A stretch of 48,075 nucleotides of DNA from Rhodocyclaceae bacterium (GTDB lineage: Bacteria; Pseudomonadota; Gammaproteobacteria; Burkholderiales; Rhodocyclaceae). The stretch is taken from NCBI GenBank assembly GCA_013388985.1, contig JACAEF010000029.1, forward strand, positions 1-48,075. Reading direction: 5' to 3'. Position numbers and translations under genes: made by a program. Below are positions 19,764 to 30,494 of this stretch, in pieces (position 1 is the first letter of the stretch; every line of letters starts with the position of its first letter). The notes under the pieces were generated by a model. It was not told where the DNA came from. It did not search any database and saw only the letters and a program-made list of their open reading frames with translations.

Positions 19764-22344
19764 ACTGAATCCTTAGGGTTTCGAGCAGTTCCTGTTCGAG
19801 CCGCACCAGCGTCGCGGTCTGGCCGAGTTCCGCGCCGCTGATCAGGAAAGTGTCCTCGACGCGCTCGCCGAGCGTCATGATCTTGGCGCCATGCACCGAG
19901 ATGCCGTGCCGCGCCAGCACCAGCGCGATCGCGTAGAGCAATCCGGTGCGGTCGGCGGCGACCACCGACAGCAGATGATGCTTGCCATCCTCGTCGCCGC
20001 GGATCGAGACCTCCGGAGCGAGCGGCATGTGGCGCGCGCGCCGGGACAGGCGGGCGCGCGGCGGCGGCGCCAGCGGTGGTAGCTGCGCGAGCTCTTTCGC
20101 AAGCTCGTGCTCGATCAGGCTCAGCATGTCGCGGTAGGGCATTTGCTGTTCCGGGTCGAGCAGCGCGAAGCTGTCGAGCGCGTAGCCGTGACGCGTGGTG
20201 TGGATCTTGGCATCGACGATCGTGAAACCGAGCCGGGCGAAGAAGCCGCAGATGCGCGCGAACAGTTCCGGCTGGTCGCGCACGTAGATCATCACCTGCA
20301 AGCCGGCGCCCGCCGGGTTCATGCGCGCCCGCACCAGCGGCGCCGCAGGCGCCGGACGGTGGTAGAGCAGTTGCGTGTGCCAGGCGATCTCATCGCTGTC
20401 GTGGCGCAGGAAATAGGCGGTGTCGAGCTCACGCCACAGCGCGTCTTCGATGCCGGGACGCAGTCCCTTGAGACGCAGCCGGCCGCGTGCTTCTTCCTGG
20501 CGCTCTTCGATGCCGCCCAAGGGGCTTGCCGTCTTGCCGGTGACGAGCGGCAGTGTCAGTTTGTATAAGTCGTCGAGCAGCTTGGCCTTCCACGGATTCC
20601 AGACACGCGGACTGGTGCCGCGGATGTCGCAGACGGTGAGCAGATAGAGCGCGGTCAGCCGCTCGTGGGTGCCGACCAGCTTGGCGAAGCGGCGGATCAC
20701 CTCCGGGTCGGTGAGATCGCGTTTCTGCGCGAACAATGACATCGTCAGATGATGCTCGACGAGGAAGACGATCAGAGCCGTGTCGTCCTTGCCGATGCCA
20801 TGAGCGCGGCAGAAGCGGCGCGCATCATGCATGCCGAGCTTCGAGTGGTCACCGCCGCGCCCCTTGGCGATGTCGTGGAACAAGGCGGCGACATACAGCC
20901 GCCAGCGTTCCGGAAAATCCGCCATCAGGCGCGAATGCTCCGGATATTCGTGGGCGAATTCGGGTAGCGCCAGGCGCCGCAGGTTGCGGATCACCTGCAG
21001 GATGTGCTGATCGACGGTATAGACGTGAAACAGGTCGTGCTGCATGCGTCCGACGATGCGGCCGAAGGCGGGCAGATAGGCGCCGAGGATGTCGAACTGG
21101 TTCATGCGCCGCAGCTGGTGGGTCAGGCCCCGCTGGGCCTTGAACAGCGCGAGGAAATTGGCGCGGTTGGCCGGATCGCGGCGGAACGCGGCATCGATGC
21201 GCTGTCGCGCATGCCAGAGCGCACGCAAGCAGCGGGCCGTCATGCCTTTCAGTTCCGGCCGCTGCGACAGCAGCAGGAAGCTCGTCAGCAACGCCGCCGG
21301 CTTGCGCGCGAACAGGTCGTCGTCGCGGATGTCGAGCAGTTCCTGATCGACCTGGAAATCGTCATCGAGCATGCAGGGCGCCACCGGTGGGTGCTGCTCC
21401 AGACGCGCGGCCAGTTCGAGCAGGATCAGCGTGTTCAGCTGCGTGACGCGCTTGGCATTGCGGTAGTAGCGCTGCATCAACACTTCGGAAGCGCGACGGT
21501 GGGCGGTGGCGCCGATACCGAGCGAGGCGGCGAGCGCCTCCTGATGGTCGAACAGCAGGCGATCCTCGCGGCGGCGTGCGATCAGGTGCAGGCCGATGCG
21601 CACCCGGCGCAGGAAGTTTTCCGTGCGCGCGAGCTGCCGGGCTTCGAGCGGCGAGACGAACCCTTGGCGGGCGAGTTCACGCCAGCTGCGGGCCTGCGTC
21701 GCGGCGCGGCCGACCCAGAGGATGATCTGCAGGTCCCTGAGGCCGCCCGGATGTTCCTTGCAGTTGGGCTCCAGCGCGTAGGGCGTGTCGTGATGTTTCG
21801 CGTAGCGCTCTTCCTGTTCGAGTCGCTTCGCGCGGAAAAAAGACAGTGGTTCGAGCTGGGCGGTGAAGGCGGCCTGGAAGCGGTCGAACAGCACGCGGTT
21901 GCCGCACAGGAAGCGCGCCTCGAGCAGGGAGGTCTGGATGGTGATGTCGCGCGCGGCCTCCGTCAGGCATTGCTCGATGGTGCGCACGCTATGGCCGATT
22001 TCGAGGCCGATGTCCCAGAGCATGCCGACCAGCTTCTCCAGTTGTGGCGCATGCCCTTCACCGCTCTCCTCCGGCAGCAGGATCAGCAGATCGACGTCCG
22101 AGGCCGGATAGAGCTCGCCGCGTCCGTAACCGCCGACGGCGATGAGCGCGAGGTGCCGGTCCATGCCGCAAGCATGCCAGAGATGGCGCAGGACGTGATC
22201 GACCAGGCGGGCCGTGCCGCGCAACAGTGCAGCCGGACTGCCGCCGGCGAGATATTTGTCCTGCAGCGCCTGGCGGCCGGCCTGCAGGGTGCTGCGGCAA
22301 AACGGGATCAGGTCTTCACCCGGCGGCGGGCACGCGGGCGGCAT
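19762..22344 (-). CDS. glnD: PII uridylyltransferase / uridylyl-removing enzyme
   Basis: GlnD adds UMP to PII proteins when glutamine is low and removes it when glutamine is high. The 860-residue protein has the nucleotidyltransferase motif [15 protein letters not shown] (about residues 71-85). The PII-UR/HD domain carries [15 protein letters not shown], and two C-terminal ACT domains sense glutamine ([24 protein letters not shown] and [22 protein letters not shown] begin them). It lies 9 bp behind map, the usual map-glnD pairing. The stop codon lies within repeat copy 6. Confidence 0.96.
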   Translation of the reverse strand: MPPACPPPGEDLIPFCRSTLQAGRQALQDKYLAGGSPAALLRGTARLVDHVLRHLWHACGMDRHLALIAVGGYGRGELYPASDVDLLILLPEESGEGHAPQLEKLVGMLWDIGLEIGHSVRTIEQCLTEAARDITIQTSLLEARFLCGNRVLFDRFQAAFTAQLEPLSFFRAKRLEQEERYAKHHDTPYALEPNCKEHPGGLRDLQIILWVGRAATQARSWRELARQGFVSPLEARQLARTENFLRRVRIGLHLIARRREDRLLFDHQEALAASLGIGATAHRRASEVLMQRYYRNAKRVTQLNTLILLELAARLEQHPPVAPCMLDDDFQVDQELLDIRDDDLFARKPAALLTSFLLLSQRPELKGMTARCLRALWHARQRIDAAFRRDPANRANFLALFKAQRGLTHQLRRMNQFDILGAYLPAFGRIVGRMQHDLFHVYTVDQHILQVIRNLRRLALPEFAHEYPEHSRLMADFPERWRLYVAALFHDIAKGRGGDHSKLGMHDARRFCRAHGIGKDDTALIVFLVEHHLTMSLFAQKRDLTDPEVIRRFAKLVGTHERLTALYLLTVCDIRGTSPRVWNPWKAKLLDDLYKLTLPLVTGKTASPLGGIEERQEEARGRLRLKGLRPGIEDALWRELDTAYFLRHDSDEIAWHTQLLYHRPAPAAPLVRARMNPAGAGLQVMIYVRDQPELFARICGFFARLGFTIVDAKIHTTRHGYALDSFALLDPEQQMPYRDMLSLIEHELAKELAQLPPLAPPPRARLSRRARHMPLAPEVSIRGDEDGKHHLLSVVAADRTGLLYAIALVLARHGISVHGAKIMTLGERVEDTFLISGAELGQTATLVRLEQELLETLRIQ

Positions 22345-22353
22345 CGACAGGCC

Positions 22354-23160
22354 CTAGCGCTGGAAGGGGTTTGGCGGCGCGCCGGCGGAGAGGGTGAGCA
22401 CCTCGACGCCGGTCTCCGTCACGGCGACCGTATGCTCCCACTGCGCGGAGAGGCTGCGATCCTTGGTGACGATCGTCCAGCCGTCGGGCAGTTCGGAGAT
22501 CGCCGCCTTGCCGGCGTTGATCATCGGCTCGATGGTGAACACCATGCCGGGTTCGAGGCGCAGGCCCTCGCCGCGCTTGCCGTAATGGAGCACCTGCGGC
22601 TCTTCGTGGAACTTGCGGCCGATGCCATGGCCGCAGAATTCGCGCACCACGGAAAAGCCGTTGGCCTCGGCATGGCGCTGGATCGCCGCGCCGATGTCGC
22701 CGAGGTGCGCGCCGGGGCGGACCGCGGCGATGCCCAGCCACAGACACTCGTGCGTGACGCGGATCAGGCGGTTGGCGAGAATCGCGGCGGCCGTCGGGCC
22801 GCCGGCGACGAACATGCGGCTGGTGTCGCCATGCCAGCCGTCCTTGATCGTCGTGATGTCGAGATTGACGATGTCGCCTTTCTTGAGTGGCCGGTCGTTG
22901 GGCACGCCGTGGCAGACCTGGTGGTTGACCGAGGCGCAGATCGACTTCGGGTAAGGCGCGTAACCGGGCGGGGCGTAATTGAGCGGGGCGGGGATTCAGC
23001 CTTGCACCTTGACCATGTAGTCGTGGCACAGCCGGTCGAGTTCCTCGGTGGTGACGCCGGGCTTGACGAAGGGCTCGATGTAGTCGAGCACCTCGCCGGC
23101 GAGGCGGCCGGCAATGCGCATCTTCTCGATTTCTTCCGGGGTCTTGATCGTGACGCTCAT
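22354..23160 (-). pseudogene. map: Methionine aminopeptidase type I, interrupted by an in-frame TGA
   Basis: From the ATG at 23160 the frame reads a normal MAP N-terminus ([20 protein letters not shown]) up to codon 54, then a TGA at 22998-22996. The same frame continues with family-typical sequence ([27 protein letters not shown]) and all metal ligands: NLDITT and HGDTSRMF, the His in GHGIGRKFH, the Glu in FTIEPMI and the last Glu near QWEHTVAV. The next possible start is a GTG at 22905, which would lose about 85 residues. It may be a pseudogene, a sequencing error at one codon, or a gene read through. MAP removes the initiator methionine and is essential, so an intact paralogue would be needed if the stop is real. 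Confidence 0.85.
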
Positions 23161-23190
23161 GTTTCTCTGTCGGGCGGGGAGGGTTTCGGG

Positions 23191-23196
23191 ATTCTA
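23191..23196 (-). promoter_or_regulatory. Probable -10 box of map
   Basis: TAGAAT preceded by GT on the minus strand lies 30 bp before the map ATG, in the same form and at the same distance as the typA box. The -35 is unclear. Confidence 0.35.
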
Positions 23197-23235
23197 ACCC
23201 GCGGGAATCCGGGAAGTTCGCGCCGCCTCAGCCCA

Positions 23236-23265
23236 TTGCGGTACTGCGCGAAATGCATTTATAAT
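23236..23265 (+). promoter_or_regulatory. Sigma-70 promoter of the rpsB operon
   Basis: TTGCGG (23236-23241), an 18-bp spacer and a perfect TATAAT (23260-23265) lie 114 bp before the rpsB ATG. It leaves a leader of about 108 nt, a plausible place for S2 autoregulation. CACCC/GGGTG arms in the leader could form a hairpin, but I cannot match it to a known motif. Confidence 0.65.
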
Positions 23266-23379
23266 TCGCAGCTTGCTTTGCTTTGCAAGGCAAAATTCAC
23301 ACACCCGGCGCCGAATGGGTGCCTGCAGTGGCGGGAACCGGCCGGGTGGCGGACCAACCCATATCGGAGATCGATCGCA

Positions 23380-24132
23380 ATGAGCACCACCATGCGCCAG
23401 ATGCTGGAGGCCGGCGTCCATTTCGGCCACCAGACACGTTTCTGGAACCCCAAGATGGCCCCCTACATTTTCGGCCATCGCAACAAGATCCACATCATCA
23501 ACCTGGAAAAGACCCTCGCCAAGTACAACGAGGCGATGGAGTTCCTGAAGAAGCTCTCCGCCAAGAAGGGCACCGTGCTGTTCGTCGGCACCAAGCGCCA
23601 GGCGCGCGAGATCATCGCCGAAGAGGCGCAGCGCTGTGGCATGCCTTATGTCGATGAGCGCTGGCTGGGCGGCATGCTGACCAACTTCAAGACCGTCAAG
23701 CAGTCCTTGAAGCGCCTCAAGGAAATGGAGCAGATGGTCGAGGACGGCACGCTCGAGAAGATGAACAAGAAGGAAGCCCTGATGCTGACGCGCGAGCTCG
23801 CCAAGCTGCAAAAGAGCCTCGGCGGCATCAAGGAAATGAATGCGCTGCCGGACGCGCTGTTCGTCATCGACGTCGGCTATCACAAGATCGCCGTCACCGA
23901 GGCCAACAAGCTCGGCATCCCGATCGTCGCCGTGGTCGATACCAACCACAGCCCGATCGGCATCGACTATCCGATCCCCGGCAACGACGATTCCTCGCGC
24001 GCGATCCGCCTCTATGCCCGCGGCGCCGCCGATGCGGTGCTGGAAGGCAGGAACCAGGCGATCAACGAGGTGGTGCAGCAGCTGGCCGGCGACGACGAGT
24101 TCGTCGAGGTCGAAGAAGAAACGGAAGAATGA
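23380..24132 (+). CDS. rpsB: 30S ribosomal protein S2
   Basis: This 250-residue protein has the S2 signatures [19 protein letters not shown] near the N-terminus and [33 protein letters not shown] in the second half, plus an acidic C-terminal tail. S2 joins the small subunit late and contacts S1. The frame is open far upstream (to 21004) across the opposite strand of glnD, but the ATG at 23380 gives the standard start. tsf follows, the conserved rpsB-tsf pair. Confidence 0.97.
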   Translation: MSTTMRQMLEAGVHFGHQTRFWNPKMAPYIFGHRNKIHIINLEKTLAKYNEAMEFLKKLSAKKGTVLFVGTKRQAREIIAEEAQRCGMPYVDERWLGGMLTNFKTVKQSLKRLKEMEQMVEDGTLEKMNKKEALMLTRELAKLQKSLGGIKEMNALPDALFVIDVGYHKIAVTEANKLGIPIVAVVDTNHSPIGIDYPIPGNDDSSRAIRLYARGAADAVLEGRNQAINEVVQQLAGDDEFVEVEEETEE

Positions 24133-24151
24133 TCAGCGGGAGTAGATGAGG

Positions 24152-25045
24152 ATGGCTGAAATTACTGCAGGTATGGTCAAGGAGCTGCGCGAGAAGACCG
24201 ACGCGCCGATGATGGAGTGCAAGAAGGCGCTCACGGAAGCCGGCGGCGACATGGCCAAGGCCGAGGAGATCCTGCGCGTCAAGCTGGGCAACAAGGCGAC
24301 CAAGGCGGCGACCCGTATCGCCGCCGAGGGCGTCGTCGGCATGTATCTGTCCGCCGATGGCAAGCTGGGCGCGATGGTCGAGGTGAATTCCGAGACCGAT
24401 TTCGTCGCCAAGAACGACGAGTTCATCGCGCTGGCGAAAGCCTGCGCCGAGCTGGTCGCCACGAAGAATCCCGCCGACGTGGCTGCGCTCTCCGCGCTGC
24501 CGCTGGGCGAGGGCACGGTCGAATCGACGCGCACCGCGCTCATCGGCAAGATCGGCGAGAATATGACGATCCGCCGCTTCGCGCGTATCGAGGCGAAGGG
24601 CAAGCTCGCCGCCTATGTGCATGGCGGCAGCAAGATCGGCGTGCTGGTCGATGTCACGGGCGGCGACGATCAGCTCGGCAAGGACATCGCGATGCACATC
24701 GCGGCTTCCAAGCCGAAGGCGCTCGATGCTTCCGGCGTGCCCGCCGAGCTCTTGGACACCGAGCGGCGCATCGCGATCGAGAAGGCACGCGAGGCCGGCA
24801 AGCCGGAGAACATGCTCGAGAAGATCGCCGAAGGCACGGTGCAGAAGTTCCTCAAGGACGTGACGCTGCTCGGCCAGGTGTTCGTCAAGGCCGAGGATGG
24901 CAAGCAGACCATCGAGCAGCTCTTGAAGAGCAAGGGCGCGACGGTCAACGGCTTCACGCTCTACATCGTCGGCGAGGGCATCGAGAAGAAGCAGTCCGAC
25001 TTCGCCGCCGAAGTGGCCGCCCAGGCGGCCGCCGCCAAGAAGTAA
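24152..25045 (+). CDS. tsf: Elongation factor Ts
   Basis: EF-Ts exchanges GDP for GTP on EF-Tu. The 297-residue protein has an N-terminal UBA-like domain ([20 protein letters not shown]), the conserved core motif [10 protein letters not shown] that contacts EF-Tu, and the two dimerisation-like subdomains; the [16 protein letters not shown] tail is typical. An in-frame ATG two codons upstream (24146) is possible, but MAEITAGMV is the standard start. It lies 19 bp behind rpsB. Confidence 0.97.
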   Translation: MAEITAGMVKELREKTDAPMMECKKALTEAGGDMAKAEEILRVKLGNKATKAATRIAAEGVVGMYLSADGKLGAMVEVNSETDFVAKNDEFIALAKACAELVATKNPADVAALSALPLGEGTVESTRTALIGKIGENMTIRRFARIEAKGKLAAYVHGGSKIGVLVDVTGGDDQLGKDIAMHIAASKPKALDASGVPAELLDTERRIAIEKAREAGKPENMLEKIAEGTVQKFLKDVTLLGQVFVKAEDGKQTIEQLLKSKGATVNGFTLYIVGEGIEKKQSDFAAEVAAQAAAAKK

Positions 25046-25053
25046 GCCGCGCC

Positions 25054-25776
25054 ATGCCCGCCGCCACCCCCCGCTACAAGCGCATCCTGCTCAAGCTCTC
25101 GGGCGAGGCGCTGATGGGCGATGATGCCTATGGCATCAATCGTGAGACGCTCTGGCGCATCGTCAATGAAGTGAAGGCGGTGGCCGAGCTCGGCGTCGAG
25201 ATCGGCGTGGTGATCGGCGGCGGCAACATCTTCCGCGGCATGGCCGGCGCTTCCTCCGGCATGGACCGCGCCACCGCCGATTACATGGGCATGCTGGCGA
25301 CGGTGATGAACGCGATGGCGCTCGCCGACGCGATGCGTCAGGCGGGCATGAATGCGCGCGTGCAATCGGCGCTGACCATCGAGCAGGTCGTCGAGCCCTA
25401 CATCCGCGGCAAGGCGATCCGCTATCTCGAAGAGGGCAAGGTCGTCATCTTCGGCGGCGGCACCGGCAATCCGTTCTTCACCACCGACACCGCGGCTGCG
25501 CTGCGCGGCTCGGAGATCGGCGCCGAGATCGTGCTCAAGGCGACCAAGGTCGATGGCGTCTATAGCGCCGATCCGAAGAAGGATCCGGCCGCGACGCGTT
25601 TTGCCAAGATCAGCTTCGATGAGGCGATCGGCCGCGGCCTGGGGGTCATGGACGCGACGGCCTTCGCGCTCTGCCGCGACCAGAAGCTGCCGATCAACGT
25701 GTTCTCGATCTTCAAGCCCGGCGCCCTGAAGCGCGTCGTGCTGGGCGAGGACGAGGGCACGCTGGTGCATTGCTGA
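25054..25776 (+). CDS. pyrH: Uridylate kinase
   Basis: UMP kinase (amino-acid-kinase fold) makes UDP from UMP. The 240-residue protein has [13 protein letters not shown], the glycine loop [27 protein letters not shown] and [16 protein letters not shown], all at family positions. The start at 25054 lies 8 bp behind the tsf stop. The frame has no stop upstream because it runs through the opposite reading of tsf, so start choice rests on family alignment. Confidence 0.97.
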   Translation: MPAATPRYKRILLKLSGEALMGDDAYGINRETLWRIVNEVKAVAELGVEIGVVIGGGNIFRGMAGASSGMDRATADYMGMLATVMNAMALADAMRQAGMNARVQSALTIEQVVEPYIRGKAIRYLEEGKVVIFGGGTGNPFFTTDTAAALRGSEIGAEIVLKATKVDGVYSADPKKDPAATRFAKISFDEAIGRGLGVMDATAFALCRDQKLPINVFSIFKPGALKRVVLGEDEGTLVHC

Positions 25777-25797
25777 GTTCCCTTGCGGGAGTTTTCC

Positions 25798-26358
25798 ATG
25801 ATCATTGCGGAACTGAAGAAAACCACCGAACACAAGATGCAGAAGAGCGTCGAGGCGCTCAAGGCCGACCTCGCCAAGGTGCGCACCGGCCGGGCACATA
25901 CCGGGCTGCTCGATCATGTGATGGTCGAGTATTACGGTAGCCTGGTGCCGATCAACCAGGTGGCGAACGTCACGCTGCTGGACGCGCGCACCATCGGCGT
26001 GCAGCCGTGGGAAAAGAACATGGCGCCGAAGATCGAGAAGGCGATCCGCGAGTCCGATCTCGGCCTCAACCCTTCGGCGCAGGGCGATCTGCTGCGCGTG
26101 CCGATGCCGATGCTCACCGAGGAGCGGCGCCGCGACCTGACCAAGGTGGTGCGGCACGAGGGCGAGACCGCGAAGGTAGCGGTGCGCAACCTGCGCCGCG
26201 ATGCGATCGCGCATCTCAAGGATGCGCTCAAGAAACACGAGATTTCCGAGGACGAGGAGCGGCGCGCGCAGGACGAGATCCAGAAGCTCACCGACAAGTA
26301 CGTCGCCGAGATCGACAAGCTGCTCGCCGAGAAGGAAAAGGACCTGATGGCCATCTAG
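25798..26358 (+). CDS. frr: Ribosome recycling factor
   Basis: RRF splits post-termination ribosomes with EF-G. The 186-residue protein has the domain I helices with [21 protein letters not shown], the domain II stretch ([21 protein letters not shown]) and the C-terminal helical hairpin with [10 protein letters not shown] and a run of acidic residues. The ATG at 25798 follows GCGGGAG, a good ribosome binding site; an in-frame start at 25783 is less likely. It is part of the rpsB-tsf-pyrH-frr operon. Confidence 0.97.
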   Translation: MIIAELKKTTEHKMQKSVEALKADLAKVRTGRAHTGLLDHVMVEYYGSLVPINQVANVTLLDARTIGVQPWEKNMAPKIEKAIRESDLGLNPSAQGDLLRVPMPMLTEERRRDLTKVVRHEGETAKVAVRNLRRDAIAHLKDALKKHEISEDEERRAQDEIQKLTDKYVAEIDKLLAEKEKDLMAI

Positions 26359-26382
26359 GCCGTCGCGTCTTGGTCGACCGCG

Positions 26383-27171
26383 ATGTTTTCCAGCACCACG
26401 CGCAGCATTCCCGAACCGCGCCGCGTCCCGCGCCATTTGGCGATCATCATGGACGGCAACGGACGCTGGGCGAAGCAGCGCTTCCTGCCGCGCGTCGCGG
26501 GTCACAAGCAGGGTCTCGAGGCCGTGCGGCGCACCGTGGGCGCCTGCATCGAGCGCGGCATCGAGTATCTGACGCTGTTCGCCTTCAGCTCGGAGAACTG
26601 GCGGCGCCCGCCCGAGGAAGTCAGCTTCCTGATGAATCTGTTCATGGCGGCGCTGGAACGCGAGGTCGGCAAGCTACACCAGAATGGCGTACGCCTGCGC
26701 GTGGTCGGCGATCTGGCCGCCTTCGAGCCGCGCCTGATCGACCTGATCCGCCGTGGCGAGAATCTCACCGCGGAAAACAAGCGGCTCACCCTGACGATCG
26801 CCGCCAACTATGGCGGCCGCTGGGACCTGATGCAGGCCTTCAACGGCCTGGTGCTGGCTTATCCCGAAAAGGCCGGCAGCTATACCGAAGCGGATCTGGA
26901 GCCCTTCCTGGCGATGAGCTACGCGCCCGAGCCGGATCTGTTCATCCGCACCGGAGGCGAGCAGCGCATCAGCAATTTCCTGCTCTGGCAGCTTGCCTAC
27001 TGCGAGCTGTATTTCACGGAACAGTTCTGGCCCGATTTCGATGCCGCGGCCCTCGATGCGGCGATCGAGAGCTACCAAAAGCGCGAGCGCCGTTTCGGGC
27101 GCACCAGCGAGCAGCTGCAGGCCGCTGCCGGTGCCGTCTCGCCAGCGCCGAATTTCAGCAAAAATGCTTAA
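26383..27171 (+). CDS. uppS: Isoprenyl transferase (undecaprenyl diphosphate synthase)
   Basis: UppS adds eight isoprene units in cis to farnesyl diphosphate to make the undecaprenyl carrier for murein and O-antigen. The 262-residue protein has the [12 protein letters not shown] motif with the catalytic Asp, [11 protein letters not shown], and the C-terminal motif [23 protein letters not shown]. The last dozen codons ([12 protein letters not shown]) come from repeat copy 7, so the C-terminal tail of this protein is made by the repeat. Its end overlaps the start of cdsA by 8 nt. Confidence 0.95.
   Translation: MFSSTTRSIPEPRRVPRHLAIIMDGNGRWAKQRFLPRVAGHKQGLEAVRRTVGACIERGIEYLTLFAFSSENWRRPPEEVSFLMNLFMAALEREVGKLHQNGVRLRVVGDLAAFEPRLIDLIRRGENLTAENKRLTLTIAANYGGRWDLMQAFNGLVLAYPEKAGSYTEADLEPFLAMSYAPEPDLFIRTGGEQRISNFLLWQLAYCELYFTEQFWPDFDAAALDAAIESYQKRERRFGRTSEQLQAAAGAVSPAPNFSKNA
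27132..27156 (+). repeat. Dispersed 25-bp repeat, copy 7 (3' end of uppS, sense)
   Basis: A full-consensus copy forms codons 250-258 of uppS (AVSPAPNF) and ends 7 bp before the cdsA start codon. Confidence 0.85.
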
Positions 27172-27946
27172 GGCGCGGATCATTACCGCGCTGTTCCTCG
27201 TCGCCGGTTTCCTCGCCGTCCTGTTTCTGCTGCCGCCGCGCCAGGCGGGCTGGGTGTTCGCGCTGGTGGCCGCGCTCGCCGCCTGGGAATGGGCCGGCCT
27301 GATGCAGGCGCGGCCCGCGGGGCGCATCGCCTATGGGGTATTGACCTTCGGCCTGTGCCTGCTGTTCTGGACGCGCCCCGACGATGGCTTTCCGCTGCTG
27401 TGGGGACTCGGCGCGCTGTTCTGGCTCGGCTTCGCGCCACCGTGGCTCAAGCGCCAGTGGCCCACCGCCTGCGCGACGCTCGGTCTCGTCTTGATCCTGC
27501 CGGCCTGGGCGGCGCTGGTGGCGCTGCACGAACGCAGTCCGCTGCTGCTGCTGGCCGTGATGGCGCTGGTCTGGGTCGCCGACATCGCCGCCTATTTCAG
27601 CGGCCGCGCCTTCGGCCGCCACAAGCTCGCGCCCGCCATCAGCCCGGGCAAGACCTGGGAGGGCGTGGCCGGCGCGGTTGTCGGCGTGCTCGTCTATGGC
27701 TTTGCGATCGCACCGTTCCTGCCGGCGGTGCAAGGCCTCGACCGGCTCGCGCTGGCCGGTTGCCTGCTGTTGCTGACCGCGCTATCGATCGTCGGCGACC
27801 TGTTCGAGTCGCTCGCCAAGCGCCAGGCCGGTGTGAAGGACAGCAGCCAATTGCTGCCCGGCCATGGCGGCATCCTCGACCGCATCGACAGCCAGCTCTC
27901 GACGCTGCCGCTCGTCGCGCTGGGCTTCCATCTCTGGCAGCCATGA
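27164..27946 (+). CDS. cdsA: Phosphatidate cytidylyltransferase
   Basis: CdsA makes CDP-diacylglycerol, the precursor of all phospholipids. The 260-residue protein has about eight membrane helices and ends with the family signature [19 protein letters not shown]. The inner motif [31 protein letters not shown] is also present. The start at 27164 ([13 protein letters not shown]) overlaps uppS; an earlier in-frame start at 26993 would be buried in uppS. The dxr start overlaps its stop (ATGA). Confidence 0.95.
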   Translation: MLKARIITALFLVAGFLAVLFLLPPRQAGWVFALVAALAAWEWAGLMQARPAGRIAYGVLTFGLCLLFWTRPDDGFPLLWGLGALFWLGFAPPWLKRQWPTACATLGLVLILPAWAALVALHERSPLLLLAVMALVWVADIAAYFSGRAFGRHKLAPAISPGKTWEGVAGAVVGVLVYGFAIAPFLPAVQGLDRLALAGCLLLLTALSIVGDLFESLAKRQAGVKDSSQLLPGHGGILDRIDSQLSTLPLVALGFHLWQP

Positions 27947-29124
27947 AGAAGCTCACGGTGCTCGGTGCGACGGGTTCGATCGGCGTGTCCACGCTCGACG
28001 TCGTGGCGCGCCATCCGGATCGTTTCGAGATCGTCGCGCTGACCGGCAACAGCCGCGTCGAGGTGCTGTATGAGCAATGCCTGCGGCATCGGCCGCGTTA
28101 CGCGGTGGTGGGGCGCGAGGAGGATGCCGCCAGCCTGACCACGCGCTTGCGCGAGGCAGGACTCGCCACCGAGATGCTGGCCGGTCCCGCGGCGCTCGAA
28201 TTCGTCGCCGCGTTGCCCGAGGTCGATGCGGTGATGGCCGCGATCGTCGGCGCCGCCGGCTTGCAGCCGACGCTGGCCGCGGTGCACGCGGGCAAGCAGG
28301 TGCTGCTCGCCAACAAGGAAGCGCTGGTGATGGCCGGTCACTTGTTCATGGCCGAGGTCGAGGCCCATGGCGCCGTGCTATTGCCGATCGACAGCGAACA
28401 CAACGCGGTGTTCCAGTCGCTGCCGGCCGACTATGCCGGCCAGCCCGCGCGAGCGGGAGTCAGCAAGATCCTGCTGACCGCCTCGGGCGGGCCGTTCCGC
28501 GACGTGCCGCTGGAGAGGCTCAAGAGCGTCACGCCGGAGGAGGCCTGCGCGCATCCGAACTGGTCGATGGGGCGCAAGATCTCGGTCGATTCGGCGACGA
28601 TGATGAACAAGGGGCTGGAAGTGATCGAGGCGCACTGGCTGTTCGGCGTCGCAGCCGAGCAGATCGAGGTGGTCGTCCATCCGCAGAGCGTGATCCATTC
28701 GCTGGTGCAATACGTCGACGGTTCGGTGCTCGCCGAACTGGGCAACCCCGACATGCGCACGCCGATCGCCCATGCGCTGGCCTGGCCCGAGCGCATCGAC
28801 TCGGGCGTCGCGCCGCTCGATCTGCCGGCGATTGCCCGGCTCGATTTCGAACAGCCCGATTTCGCGCGCTTTCCCTGTCTGGCGCTGGCCTATCGCGCAT
28901 TGGCCGCCGGGGGCGATGCAGCGGCGGTGCTCAACGCCGCGAACGAGGTGGCGGTCGAAGCCTTCCTCGCCGGGCGCCTGCCGTATCTCGGCATCAGCGA
29001 GGTGATCGCCGCGACGCTGGACGCGATGCCGGTCGAGGAGATGCCGGATCTCGCGGCGATCCTCGCCGCCGACGCCCAGGCCCGGGCCATCGCCAGCGAA
29101 ATGCTGCTACGCTACGAGCGATGA
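27943..29124 (+). CDS. dxr: 1-deoxy-D-xylulose-5-phosphate reductoisomerase
   Basis: Dxr makes 2-C-methylerythritol 4-phosphate in the non-mevalonate isoprenoid pathway. The 393-residue protein has the NADPH motif [11 protein letters not shown], the metal and substrate residues in [12 protein letters not shown], the flexible loop ASGGPFRD followed by [23 protein letters not shown], and the C-terminal helical domain. It sits directly behind cdsA with an ATGA overlap and 4 bp overlap with rseP, in the usual order uppS-cdsA-dxr-rseP-bamA. Confidence 0.97.
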   Translation: MKKLTVLGATGSIGVSTLDVVARHPDRFEIVALTGNSRVEVLYEQCLRHRPRYAVVGREEDAASLTTRLREAGLATEMLAGPAALEFVAALPEVDAVMAAIVGAAGLQPTLAAVHAGKQVLLANKEALVMAGHLFMAEVEAHGAVLLPIDSEHNAVFQSLPADYAGQPARAGVSKILLTASGGPFRDVPLERLKSVTPEEACAHPNWSMGRKISVDSATMMNKGLEVIEAHWLFGVAAEQIEVVVHPQSVIHSLVQYVDGSVLAELGNPDMRTPIAHALAWPERIDSGVAPLDLPAIARLDFEQPDFARFPCLALAYRALAAGGDAAAVLNAANEVAVEAFLAGRLPYLGISEVIAATLDAMPVEEMPDLAAILAADAQARAIASEMLLRYER

Positions 29125-30494
29125 ACTCCTCAGCTGTCGTCTGGACGCTCGGCGCCTTCCTGCTGGCGCTGGGGGTGCTGATCGTCGTGCACGAGCTGGG
29201 CCACTATCTGGCCGCGCGGCTGTGCAACGTCAAGATCCTGCGTTTCTCCATCGGCTTCGGCCGCCCTCTCTGGATGCGGCGCCTGGGCCGCGACGGCACC
29301 GAATGGCAGATCGCCGCGTTTCCGCTCGGCGGCTACGTGAAGATGCTCGACGAGCACGAAGGCGAGGTGCCCGCCGCCGAACTACCGCGCGCCTTCAACC
29401 GCCAGAGCCTCGCCAAGCGCGCCTTCATCGTCTTCGCCGGGCCGCTCGCCAATCTGCTGCTCGCCGTCGCGCTCTATGCTTTCTTGTTCCATAACGGTGT
29501 CGAGGAGCCGCGGCCGATCCTCGCCGCGCCGCCTGAGGGCACGATGGCGGCGGAAGCGAAAGTCGGCGCTGGCGAGACGGCACGCAGCGTCTCCGGCAAG
29601 CCGGTGGCGACCTGGAGCGAGCTGCGCTGGGAAATCCTGCGCCATGTGCTGGAACGCGATGCGATCGAGCTCGAAACCCAGGATGAAAGAGGCCATATCA
29701 ATTTCCATCGCCTCGATTTGTCGCGGCTGCCGGCGGCGGCGCTGGAAGGCGATGTCCTGCCGGCCCTCGGCCTGCGATTGCAGCCTCCCGACCTGCCGGC
29801 GGTGATCGGCAGCGTGCAGCCAGGCTCGCCAGCCGCGCGCGCCGGTTTGCAGGCGGGCGACAGGATCGTCGCCATCGACGCAGCGCCGATGGCCGGCTGG
29901 CAGGACGTGGCGAAGGCGATCCGCGCGGCCGGGGCGCGCCCGCTGACGATCGAGGTGGAGCGCGCGGCGACGCGGCTCGAGCTCGGCGTCGAGCCCGAGC
30001 TCGTCGAAGAGCGTGGCCAGAAGGTGGCGCGCATCGGCATCGCGGTGCGCGACGATCCCGAGGCGCGTCGCGCGTTCCTTGTGACGGTGCGCTACGGTGT
30101 GGTCGAAGCGCTGCAGCGCGCGGTGACGCAGACCTGGGATACCGCGGTGATGAGCTTGCGCATGATCGGCCGCATGATCGTCGGCGAGGCGTCGATCCGC
30201 AACGTCTCCGGCCCGGTCACCATCGCCGACTATGCCGGGCAGTCGGCGCGCATGGGCGGCGAGCACTATCTGCGCTTTCTCGCGCTGATCAGCATCAGCC
30301 TCGGCGTGCTGAATCTGCTGCCCATCCCGGTGCTGGATGGCGGACACTTGATGTATTATCTGGCCGAACTGATCCAGGGAAAACCGCTCTCGGAACGCGT
30401 CATGGCAATCGGCCAACAAATCGGTCTGACCGTGCTTGCATTGCTGATGGGGCTGGCCCTTTACAACGACATATTCCGACTGATCTCCGGCTAA
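29121..30494 (+). CDS. rseP: RIP metalloprotease RseP (site-2 protease)
   Basis: RseP cuts the anti-sigma factor RseA inside the membrane and clears signal peptides. The 457-residue protein has the zinc motif HELGHY in the first helix, the conserved FPLGGYVKM, two PDZ domains (about residues 120-205 and 225-305) and the third zinc ligand in [16 protein letters not shown]. In PDZ1 the normal ligand-groove stretch (AGLxAGDxI) is replaced by [11 protein letters not shown], which is encoded by repeat copy 8, while PDZ2 has the normal AGLQAGDRI. Whether PDZ1 still folds is open. A 143-bp element separates it from bamA. Confidence 0.95.
   Translation: MNSSAVVWTLGAFLLALGVLIVVHELGHYLAARLCNVKILRFSIGFGRPLWMRRLGRDGTEWQIAAFPLGGYVKMLDEHEGEVPAAELPRAFNRQSLAKRAFIVFAGPLANLLLAVALYAFLFHNGVEEPRPILAAPPEGTMAAEAKVGAGETARSVSGKPVATWSELRWEILRHVLERDAIELETQDERGHINFHRLDLSRLPAAALEGDVLPALGLRLQPPDLPAVIGSVQPGSPAARAGLQAGDRIVAIDAAPMAGWQDVAKAIRAAGARPLTIEVERAATRLELGVEPELVEERGQKVARIGIAVRDDPEARRAFLVTVRYGVVEALQRAVTQTWDTAVMSLRMIGRMIVGEASIRNVSGPVTIADYAGQSARMGGEHYLRFLALISISLGVLNLLPIPVLDGGHLMYYLAELIQGKPLSERVMAIGQQIGLTVLALLMGLALYNDIFRLISG
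29558..29582 (-). repeat. Dispersed 25-bp repeat, copy 8 (PDZ1 of rseP, antisense)
   Basis: A full-consensus minus-strand copy is read antisense by rseP as KVGAGETA at residues 146-154. It takes the place of the PDZ AGLxAGD motif with no apparent length change. Confidence 0.85.

Noticed and set aside
22960-22998. Selenocysteine at the map TGA
   Set aside because: I see no convincing bacterial SECIS stem-loop just after the codon, and no MAP is known to use selenocysteine.
21004-23379. Long plus-strand frame fused upstream of rpsB, opposite glnD and map
   Set aside because: It is the shadow of glnD and map. The S2 family N-terminus begins at 23380 and a good promoter lies at 23236-23265.
25776-25797. 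Hairpin between pyrH and frr
   Set aside because: Only four base pairs followed by four T; it is too weak to call a terminator inside this operon.
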